A DNA stretch of 8,041 bases from Euzebyaceae bacterium (GTDB lineage Bacteria > Actinomycetota > Nitriliruptoria > Euzebyales > Egibacteraceae): NCBI GenBank assembly GCA_013696915.1, contig JACCXR010000546.1:1-8041 (forward strand), given 5' to 3'. Each line of letters starts with the position of its first letter. The stretch's first letter is position 1. The notes under the pieces were generated by a model. It was not told the origin of the DNA and ran no database searches. It saw nothing but the letters and a program-made list of their open reading frames with translations. This document shows positions 1 through 5,048 of the stretch, one piece after another. Position numbers and translations under genes: made by a program.

Positions 1-333
1 TACCTGCCACGCTGGGACTTCGCCACCGCCCTCGACCTGGTCGGTTCGCTGCAGGAGCTCGGCCTGACGACGGCGTTCGCCCCCGGCGCCGACTTCTCCG
101 GCATGACCGACGCGGGCGTCTTCATCGGCCAGGCCGTCCACCGGGCGAACATCACCGTCGACGAGTGGGGCACGGAGGCCGCCGCGGTGACCGGCCTGGG
201 ATTCGAGGTGTCGGGACCGCCCGAGCCGGACGCCACCGTCCGCGCCGACCGCCCGTTCGCGTTCGTCATCCGCCACCTGTCCACCGGCGCGCCGCTGTTC
301 GTCGGCCAGGTCGCCGACCCGACCTCCAGCTGA
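1..333 (+). CDS. Serpin family protease inhibitor, C-terminal part (5' end outside window)
   Basis: The first 110 codons visible are the C-terminal third or quarter of a serpin (complete serpins are usually 350-400 residues). Seen here: an FSGMTD segment (residues 32-37), a VHRANITVDEWGTEAAAVTG stretch (47-66) carrying the serpin hinge, and an FAFVIRH...PLFVGQVADP ending (86-107) that matches the serpin signature and the last strands. Known of the family: the reactive-centre loop is cleaved by a target protease and inserts into a beta-sheet, trapping the enzyme. The small residues of the hinge (G57, T58, A60-A62, T64) are those of inhibitory serpins, so inhibition rather than a non-inhibitory role is inferred. 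The loop has no Lys or Arg between W56 and R81. Export cannot be judged because the N-terminus is missing. The lactonase gene follows on the same strand after 60 nt. Confidence 0.92.
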   Translation, partial: YLPRWDFATALDLVGSLQELGLTTAFAPGADFSGMTDAGVFIGQAVHRANITVDEWGTEAAAVTGLGFEVSGPPEPDATVRADRPFAFVIRHLSTGAPLFVGQVADPTSS

Positions 334-355
334 CCCGTCGGCGGGCGCAGCGCGA

Positions 356-372
356 GGCGCGCTTGGCGCGCC
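356..372 (+). terminator. Perfect GC-only hairpin between serpin and lactonase genes
   Basis: GGCGCGC, a TTG loop, then GCGCGCC: a 7-bp perfect stem with a 3-nt loop, starting 22 nt after the serpin stop. No T-run follows, so it is not a classical intrinsic terminator. It might end or attenuate serpin transcription, or stabilise the mRNA end. It also fills the site where a ribosome would bind for an ATG at 376, which argues against that start for the next gene. Confidence 0.3.
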
Positions 373-381
373 ACGATGCGC

Positions 382-386
382 GAGGA
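382..386 (+). promoter_or_regulatory. Ribosome binding site deciding the lactonase start
   Basis: GAGGA lies 7 nt upstream of GTG 394, an ideal spacing. The competing ATG at 376 has no purine-rich site before it and sits 3 nt after a stable hairpin. This favours GTG 394 as the start. Confidence 0.5.
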
Positions 387-393
387 TGAGCGG

Positions 394-1317
394 GTGCAGC
401 GCTACTCCGCAGACGTGGTGTCCTCTCCGGGCGCGCCGACCGCCCCGGCCGGCGTGATGGTCGCCCAGCTCGGTGAGGGGCCGATCTGGCATCGCACCGA
501 GCTGTGGTGGGTCGACATCCTCCCGGGCAGGGTCCACCGCCTCGGGTCCCACGACGGCGACGAGGTGCGGACGGTCGAGGTCGGCGGCCACGTCGGCGCC
601 GTCGCCCCGATGGACGGCGTGGACGGTGAGGCCCTGCTGGCGGCCGGCGGCGGCTTCGCCCACCTCGCTGCCGACGGCACGGTGACGCCGCTCGCCCAGC
701 CGGAGGCCGGCGCGGACGGGCGGACCCGGATGAACGACGGCAAGTGCGACCCGCAGGGGCGGTTCTGGGCGGGGTCGATGGCCTACGACACCGCGCCCGG
801 CGCGGGGTCGCTGTACCGGCTCGACCGCGACGGGACCGTCGCCACCGTGCTCGAAGGGCTGACGATCTCCAACGGCCTCGGCTGGAGCCCCGAGGGCGGC
901 ACGGTGTACCACTCCGACTCCGGCCCCGGCCGCATCACCGCGTACGACTTCGACCCCGCGACGGGTGCGATCGGTGCGGGGCGGCAGGTGTTCCGCTCCG
1001 CGCCGGGCCAGGGCTGGCCCGACGGGCTGTGCGTCGACGACGACGGGTGCCTGTGGGTCGCGTTCTGGGACGGCAGCGCGGTGCGGCGGATCACGCCGGC
1101 CGGGCAGGTCGCCGCCGAGGTGCCGCTGCCGGTCAGCCGCCCGACCAGCTGCTGCTTCGGCGGCACCAACGGGGCGACGCTCTACATCACGTCGGCGTGG
1201 GACGGCCTGTCGCCCGAGCAGCGGGAGGATGAGCCGCTGGCCGGCGCGCTGTTCGCCTGCGACGTCGGCACGACGGGTCCGCCGGCGACGCCGTGCCGGG
1301 TCCAGGTCCCCGGCTGA
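394..1317 (+). CDS. SMP-30/gluconolactonase/LRE family lactonase
   Basis: Predicted six-bladed beta-propeller hydrolase of 307 residues, close to the family's usual 290-310. Known of the family: a divalent metal is held by Glu, Asn and Asp, and sugar or other lactones (e.g. gluconolactone) are hydrolysed. All ligands are recognisable: E28 in LGEGPIW, N160 in SNGLGWSP, D210 in WPDGLCVDDDG. The substrate-side RMNDGK motif gives R112, N114 and D115, equivalent to the Arg and Asn that line the pocket of human SMP-30. No signal peptide is seen, so it is likely cytoplasmic. Start: GTG 394 has a GAGGA site; ATG 376 would add six residues, and GTG 415/418 are also in frame. The exact lactone is not determinable; no sugar dehydrogenase is adjacent. 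The gene converges on the Rieske oxygenase gene, with only 13 nt between the stops. Confidence 0.9.
   Translation: MQRYSADVVSSPGAPTAPAGVMVAQLGEGPIWHRTELWWVDILPGRVHRLGSHDGDEVRTVEVGGHVGAVAPMDGVDGEALLAAGGGFAHLAADGTVTPLAQPEAGADGRTRMNDGKCDPQGRFWAGSMAYDTAPGAGSLYRLDRDGTVATVLEGLTISNGLGWSPEGGTVYHSDSGPGRITAYDFDPATGAIGAGRQVFRSAPGQGWPDGLCVDDDGCLWVAFWDGSAVRRITPAGQVAAEVPLPVSRPTSCCFGGTNGATLYITSAWDGLSPEQREDEPLAGALFACDVGTTGPPATPCRVQVPG
1295..1314. terminator. Hairpin at the convergent ends of lactonase and oxygenase genes
   Basis: GCCGGG, an 8-nt loop, then CCCGGC, ending one base before the lactonase TGA. For the minus-strand oxygenase it lies about 17 nt past the stop. It is symmetric, so it could act in both directions, but there is no T-run on either side and a 6-bp GC stem is common by chance in such GC-rich DNA. 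Confidence 0.25.
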
Positions 1318-1330
1318 CCGGCTCGCGACG

Positions 1331-2470
1331 TCAGCGCGACGCGCCGAGGTAGCCGCGCGCGACCATCTCGAGGAAGCGGCGCAGCGACTCCTCCTGGGTG
1401 GACAGCGGACCCTGGCTGAAGCCGCGGCTGCCCACGCCCCGCTGGACCGACTCGCAGGCGTGCCAGTCCTGGGCGTTCGTGAGATCCCAGAAGTCGACGG
1501 CGTAGGAGGGGTCGAACCCCGGCCGGGCCAGCGCCTCCGGGGGGAACAGCCACTGGCACTCGACCAGGGTCCGGCCGGCGGCGAGCGGCTCGAGGCGGTG
1601 GGTGAGCACGTAGTCGGGGTGCAGGCTGATGAGCAGGTTCGGGAACAGGTCGACGTAGAGCACCTCGCGGCGCGCCCGCTCGTCGAGCCCGCGCAGCACG
1701 ACCCCGCCGGCCTCGCCGGTCAGCGACATCGTCGCCGCGTGCGCGCGCAGCTCCATCGAGCCGCCGGCCCACGCCCCGACCGGGTCGAAGCTGTCGCCGC
1801 TGAGCGGCGGCGTCACCCGGCAGAGCTCCGGGTGGATGCTCGGGCAGTGGTAGCACTCGTGGTAGTTCTCGGCGATGACCTTCCAGTTCGCGGCGACCTC
1901 GTACCGGCGGGCGGCGCCGACGGCGAGCCGCTCGGGCTCGTGCGCCGCGACCAGGTCGTTGAGGGTCCCGGCGTGCCGCTCGAACGGCTCCGCGTCGCCG
2001 GAGGCGTTGACGAACACCCAGCCGCGCCACTCGGCGACGCCCATCGGCACGAGCCCGTGGTCGGCGGCGTCGAACCCGGGGACGTCCCCGAACCGCGAAG
2101 CGGTCCGCAGCCGGCCCTCGAGGTCGTAGACCCACGCGTGGTAGGGGCACCGCACCACCTGGCGGCGCGCGGACTCACGATCGGCGAGCAGCTCGTGGCC
2201 GCGGTGGCGGCAGACGTTGGCGAAGGACCGCAGCCGTCCGTCGTTCCCGCGGACGAGCAGCACTCCGTCCCGCCCGATCCGCAGCGCCCGCTGGTCCCCC
2301 GGGACGCCGAGGTCCTCCGCACGGCCCACGCACACCCACGACCGTGCGTAGAAGTGCTCGAGCTCCCAGCCGAGCACCGCGTCGTCGGCGTAGGCGCCGG
2401 CGGGCAGTGTGCAGCCACCCGGGCGGGTGAGCACGGCCTCCACGGCAGCGAGCGGGAGCGGCGGCGTCAT
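1331..2470 (-). CDS. Rieske non-heme iron oxygenase, alpha subunit (quaternary-ammonium-type)
   Basis: 379 residues. Known role of the family: electrons pass from a reductase through a [2Fe-2S] Rieske centre to a mononuclear iron that activates O2 to hydroxylate, demethylate or cleave the substrate. Rieske ligands: C87 and H89 (CRHRGH), C108 and H111 (CPYHAW). Mononuclear iron ligands: H208 and H213 in ENYHECYHCPSIH, plus probably D335 in NAQDWH. The residue bridging neighbouring subunits, Asp in naphthalene dioxygenase, is Glu here (E205), as I recall for carnitine oxygenase CntA and glycine betaine demethylase relatives. The NWKVIAENYHECYHC layout also fits the GbcA/stachydrine demethylase group. 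The exact substrate is open. Start: ATG 2470 begins the conserved N-terminus; the frame stays open upstream to 2602, but that would cross the divergent promoter region. No Shine-Dalgarno is seen; a TANNNT hexamer lies 7 nt upstream. No ferredoxin or reductase gene is in the window. Confidence 0.9.
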   Translation of the reverse strand: MTPPLPLAAVEAVLTRPGGCTLPAGAYADDAVLGWELEHFYARSWVCVGRAEDLGVPGDQRALRIGRDGVLLVRGNDGRLRSFANVCRHRGHELLADRESARRQVVRCPYHAWVYDLEGRLRTASRFGDVPGFDAADHGLVPMGVAEWRGWVFVNASGDAEPFERHAGTLNDLVAAHEPERLAVGAARRYEVAANWKVIAENYHECYHCPSIHPELCRVTPPLSGDSFDPVGAWAGGSMELRAHAATMSLTGEAGGVVLRGLDERARREVLYVDLFPNLLISLHPDYVLTHRLEPLAAGRTLVECQWLFPPEALARPGFDPSYAVDFWDLTNAQDWHACESVQRGVGSRGFSQGPLSTQEESLRRFLEMVARGYLGASR

Positions 2471-2477
2471 CCGCGCC

Positions 2478-2483
2478 AGGGTA
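2478..2483 (-). promoter_or_regulatory. Candidate -10 element for a leaderless oxygenase transcript
   Basis: Read on the minus strand, TACCCT is followed by seven bases (GGCGCGG) and then the ATG of the oxygenase. TANNNT about 7 nt before the start codon is the layout of actinobacterial leaderless mRNAs, and no Shine-Dalgarno sequence is present to compete with that reading. No -35 resembling TTGACA is visible. Confidence 0.4.
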
Positions 2484-2521
2484 GTGGGAGACGCGGGGCC
2501 CGCGCCGGGCGTCCCTCGGGC

Positions 2522-2527
2522 TACGAT
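2522..2527 (+). promoter_or_regulatory. Candidate -10 element of the ABC transporter operon
   Basis: TACGAT matches TANNNT and four of six TATAAT positions, 59 nt upstream of the lipoprotein GTG. Transcription would start near 2534, giving a leader of about 53 nt that contains the ribosome binding site. No good -35 lies at 16-18 nt, which would fit an activator-dependent or extracytoplasmic-type promoter, or a chance match. Confidence 0.35.
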
Positions 2528-2537
2528 GCCGGTCGTA
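2522..2537. promoter_or_regulatory. Inverted repeat TACGA-N6-TCGTA, candidate operator
   Basis: Perfect 5-bp arms with a 6-bp spacer lie in the 116-bp gap between the divergent oxygenase and ABC genes. The left arm coincides with the candidate -10 of the ABC operon. A dimeric repressor bound here would block that promoter. No regulator gene is in the window, so the binding protein is unknown. The rest of the gap (2484-2521, 2538-2573) is GC-rich with nothing recognised. Confidence 0.35.
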
Positions 2538-2573
2538 CCGGGCGCGGCCGTGCTTGAAGTGCCGCTCGACGAC

Positions 2574-2579
2574 AGGAGA
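2574..2579 (+). promoter_or_regulatory. Ribosome binding site of the solute-binding lipoprotein
   Basis: AGGAGA lies 7 nt before GTG 2587, the clearest Shine-Dalgarno in the window. It fixes GTG 2587 as the start over the in-frame ATG at 2554, which would put eleven extra residues in front of the signal peptide. Confidence 0.75.
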
Positions 2580-2586
2580 CCGCCTC

Positions 2587-3456
2587 GTGCGCAAGCTCGC
2601 ATCCTTCACCGCCGTCCTGTTCCTCCTCCTCACCGCCTGCGGGGGCGAAGCCGATGTCGACGGCTCCGGAACGGAAGGGGCGGCCACGACCGCGCCGGAC
2701 CAGACGGAGACCGGCGAGACCTCGGACAGCACGCCCGCGGGCGAGTTCGACACCGTCACCGACGGGGTGCTGACCGTCGGCACCGAGTTGCCCGCACCGC
2801 CGTTCTGGATCGGTGACGACTACGAGAGCATCACCGGCGGCTACGAGGTCGACCTCGCCCGCGAGATCGCGTCGCGGTTCGGCCTCGGCGACGTGGAGTT
2901 CGTCGAGGTGCCCTTCGCCGGACTGGTCGCCGGCCAGCAGTGCCCCTGCGACCTGGCCCTCGCGCAGGTGACGATCACCGACGAGCGGGCAGAGGTCGTC
3001 GACTTCACGTCCTCCTACTTCGACGCCAACCAGGGCGTCCTCGTCAACGAGGGCACGGAGGTGCCGGACCTCGAGACGGCGAAGTCGCTGCAGTGGGGGG
3101 CACAGCTCAACACCACCGGCGCCTTCTACGTCGAGGAGACCATCCAGCCGGAGGCCGAGCTCCAGATCTACAACACCGTCGTCGACGCGTTCAACGCCCT
3201 CCGGGCCGAGCAGGTGGACGCGGTCATGCTCGACACCCCGATCGTCCTCGGCGAGGCGAGCCAGCCCGACTCCGGCTTCGAGGTCGTCGGCCAGTTCGAG
3301 ACCGGCGAGGAGTACGGCGGAGTCCTGGCGAAGGACTCCCCGAACACGCCGATCGTCTCGGGGATCATCGACGAGCTCCGCGAGGAGGGCTTCCTCGACG
3401 AGCTCGGCGCCGAGTACTTCAACGACCCCGCGTCGGTGCCGTTCATCGAGAGCTGA
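2587..3456 (+). CDS. ABC transporter solute-binding lipoprotein, polar amino acid type (family 3)
   Basis: 289 residues. An N-terminal lipoprotein signal peptide (RK, hydrophobic stretch 5-15, lipobox LTAC with C18) is followed by a Thr/Ser/Glu/Asp-rich linker (about 20-58) that tethers it outside the membrane. The bilobal family-3 domain runs from about 60 to 285: VGTELPAPPFW (64-75), GGYEVDLAREIA (84-95), TITDERAEVVDFT (129-141), and VDAVMLDTPIV (210-220). By analogy with LAO/histidine-binding proteins, R134 would bind the ligand carboxylate and D216 the alpha-amino group, so an amino acid or close analogue is the likely ligand. Odd point: CPCD (119-122) stands where the family usually has a Gly-Lys-Tyr/Phe-Asp-like sequence, giving an exposed-side C-x-C pair. 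First gene of the importer operon; the permease follows after 21 nt. Specificity cannot be read more closely. Confidence 0.93.
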   Translation: MRKLASFTAVLFLLLTACGGEADVDGSGTEGAATTAPDQTETGETSDSTPAGEFDTVTDGVLTVGTELPAPPFWIGDDYESITGGYEVDLAREIASRFGLGDVEFVEVPFAGLVAGQQCPCDLALAQVTITDERAEVVDFTSSYFDANQGVLVNEGTEVPDLETAKSLQWGAQLNTTGAFYVEETIQPEAELQIYNTVVDAFNALRAEQVDAVMLDTPIVLGEASQPDSGFEVVGQFETGEEYGGVLAKDSPNTPIVSGIIDELREEGFLDELGAEYFNDPASVPFIES

Positions 3457-3477
3457 CGACGACCGGCCGGCGCGCCC

Positions 3478-4182
3478 GTGGACAGGATCCTCGCCCAGTT
3501 CTTCGACTGGGAGCTGATCGCGGAGAGCCTGCCGGGTGTCCTGCGCGGTTTCCGCACGAACCTCACGCTCATGGTCGTCGCGGAGCTCTGCGTGCTCGTG
3601 TGGGCGCTCGTCCTCGCGCTCCTGCGGGGGCTGCCCGGCCGCGCCGCGGCTCCGCTGCGATGGTTCGCCATCGGCTACATCGACTTCTTCCGGGGGCTGC
3701 CGGCGCTGGTCGTCATCTACCTCGTCGGCTTCGGGCTGCCGCAGACGGGCGTCGCCCCGTTCAGCGAGATGTCGCTGTACCAGCTGGCCGTCGTGGCGCT
3801 CACGCTGGTCTACGGCGCCTACGTCGCGGAGGTGTACCGCGCCGGCATCGAGTCCGTGCACTGGAGCCAGACCGCAGCGTCCCGGTCCCTCGGCCTTTCG
3901 AGCACGAAGACGATGCGGTTCGTGGTGCTGCCGCAGGCCGTGCGCCGTGTCATCCCGCCACTGCTCAACGACTTCATCGGGCTGCAGAAGGACACCGCGC
4001 TCGTCGGCATCATCGGGGTGGCCGAGGGCTTCCGGCGCGCGCAGATCTTCGCGGGGTCACGGTTCAACGCGTCGTCCTACGTGGGGCTGGCGCTGTGCTT
4101 CGTCGTGATCACGATCCCGCTGGCCCGGTTCACGGACTACCTGATCCGGCGGGACCAGCAGCGCACCCTGGCCGCGGGGTGA
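3478..4182 (+). CDS. Polar amino acid ABC transporter permease (HisM/GlnP-like)
   Basis: 234 residues, normal for the family. Membrane segments are visible at about 28-50, 64-87, 101-118, 172-183 and 200-222. The cytoplasmic coupling loop is clear: AYVAEVYRAGIESV (114-127), SQTAASRSLGLS (130-141), and LPQAVRRVIPPLLNDF (151-166). The usual GQ-EAA of this loop reads SQTAA, with Thr in place of Glu, while the following Leu-Gly is kept. Only one permease gene is present, so it probably works as a homodimer in the inner membrane. Start: GTG 3478 keeps the typical FFDWELIAESLPGVLRGF N-terminus but has no strong Shine-Dalgarno, so translation may depend on ribosomes from the upstream gene 21 nt away. 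The stop overlaps the ATPase start (GTGA). Confidence 0.93.
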   Translation: MDRILAQFFDWELIAESLPGVLRGFRTNLTLMVVAELCVLVWALVLALLRGLPGRAAAPLRWFAIGYIDFFRGLPALVVIYLVGFGLPQTGVAPFSEMSLYQLAVVALTLVYGAYVAEVYRAGIESVHWSQTAASRSLGLSSTKTMRFVVLPQAVRRVIPPLLNDFIGLQKDTALVGIIGVAEGFRRAQIFAGSRFNASSYVGLALCFVVITIPLARFTDYLIRRDQQRTLAAG

Positions 4183-4925
4183 GCGCCCTCCTGGAGCTGA
4201 CAGGGGTCGAGAAGAGCTTCGGCTCCGCCCCCGTCCTGCGCGGCGTCGACCTGGAGCTCGATGAGCACGAGGTCGTGTGCCTCATCGGCGCCTCGGGGTC
4301 GGGCAAGTCGACGCTGCTGCGCTGCATCAACGCCCTGGAGCCGATCGACCGCGGGACGATCCGGCTCGACGGTGCCGCCATCGCCGGCAGGGGCGTCGAC
4401 CTGAACCGGCTCCGGCGCGAGGTCGGGATCGTCTTCCAGAGCTTCAACCTCTTCCCGCACATGTCCGTGCTGCGCAACGTGACGCTCGCGCCCCGCGAGG
4501 CGCTGGGGATGAGCAAGGCCGACGCCGTCGCGCGGGCGCGCCCGCTGTTGGAGCGGATCGGGCTGTGGGACAAGCGCGACGCCTACCCCGACCGGCTGTC
4601 CGGCGGCCAACAGCAGCGCGTCGCGATCGTGCGCGCGCTGGCGATGCAGCCGAAGCTCATGCTGCTCGACGAGGTCACCAGCGCGCTGGACCCCGAGCTC
4701 GTCGCGGAGGTCCTCGAGATCGTTCGGGAGCTCGCCGCCGAGGGCATGACCATGCTCATCGCCACCCACGAGATGTCCTTCGCCCGCGACATCGCCCACC
4801 GCGTCTGCTTCCTCGACGCGGGGCAGATCCTCGAGCAGGGTCCGCCCGAGCAGATCTTCACGGCCCCGCAGCACCCCCGCACCGCGGCCTTCCTGCGCCG
4901 GGTGATCGCCGCCGGCCGCCTGTAG
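4179..4925 (+). CDS. Polar amino acid ABC transporter ATP-binding protein (GlnQ/HisP-like)
   Basis: 248 residues, full length for the family; it hydrolyses ATP on the inner face of the membrane to drive uptake. Walker A GASGSGKST (37-45), Q-loop Q87 in IVFQSFNLFPHM, signature LSGGQQQR (140-147), Walker B LMLLDE (160-165) with catalytic E165, D-loop SALD (168-171), switch H197 in ATHEMSFA. The RGVDLNRLRREVGIVFQ and HPRTAAFL segments are typical of amino acid transporters. In the Walker B to D-loop stretch, DEVTSALDPE has Val where most relatives have Pro. Start: GTG 4179 overlaps the permease stop by 4 nt, indicating translational coupling and fixed stoichiometry. Last gene of the importer operon; it converges on the ROK kinase gene 111 bp away. 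Confidence 0.95.
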   Translation: MSALLELTGVEKSFGSAPVLRGVDLELDEHEVVCLIGASGSGKSTLLRCINALEPIDRGTIRLDGAAIAGRGVDLNRLRREVGIVFQSFNLFPHMSVLRNVTLAPREALGMSKADAVARARPLLERIGLWDKRDAYPDRLSGGQQQRVAIVRALAMQPKLMLLDEVTSALDPELVAEVLEIVRELAAEGMTMLIATHEMSFARDIAHRVCFLDAGQILEQGPPEQIFTAPQHPRTAAFLRRVIAAGRL

Positions 4926-4935
4926 TGCGCCGGCG
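4910..4935 (+). terminator. Hairpin spanning the ABC ATPase stop codon
   Basis: CGCCGGC (4910-4916), a 12-nt loop containing the TAG stop, then GCCGGCG (4929-4935). It could end the ABC operon. There is no T-run after it, only TGGTAGTT, so it would be a U-poor terminator of the kind proposed for actinobacteria, or a chance GC palindrome. Confidence 0.3.
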
Positions 4936-5008
4936 TGGTAGTTCCGGGCATTCGGCCGGGCCTGCATCCCTGCGGTCGGGGAGACGCCGTGCCGTTTGAA
5001 GCGCGACG

Positions 5009-5048
5009 TTCGAAGGTTGGGCGCGAACTGCTGCGTCTACCCTTCGAA
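5009..5048. terminator. Inverted repeat TTCGAAGG...CCTTCGAA at the end of the ROK kinase gene
   Basis: Eight-base arms at 5009-5016 and 5041-5048 are separated by 24 nt and enclose the kinase TAG stop (5037-5039). Each arm contains the palindrome TTCGAA. It may terminate the minus-strand operon, though the long loop and missing T-run make it weak. Apart from this and the hairpin at 4910-4935, nothing is recognised in the 4926-5036 gap. Confidence 0.25.

Noticed and set aside
965..2557. 530-codon plus-strand open frame across the lactonase end and the oxygenase gene
   Set aside because: Its product is Arg/Ala/Gly/Val-rich with no recognisable domain, while the opposite strand encodes a complete Rieske oxygenase with all iron ligands. 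It is a shadow frame from high GC.
2521..3861. 446-codon minus-strand open frame opposite the binding protein and permease
   Set aside because: Low-complexity Asp/Glu/Arg/Val composition with no motif, and both genes on the plus strand are complete and well matched to their families.
2940..4178. Upstream extension of the ABC ATPase frame, giving a 661-residue protein
   Set aside because: The first 413 residues are Arg/Pro/Gly-rich out-of-frame reading of the binding protein and permease. The real ATPase starts at GTG 4179.
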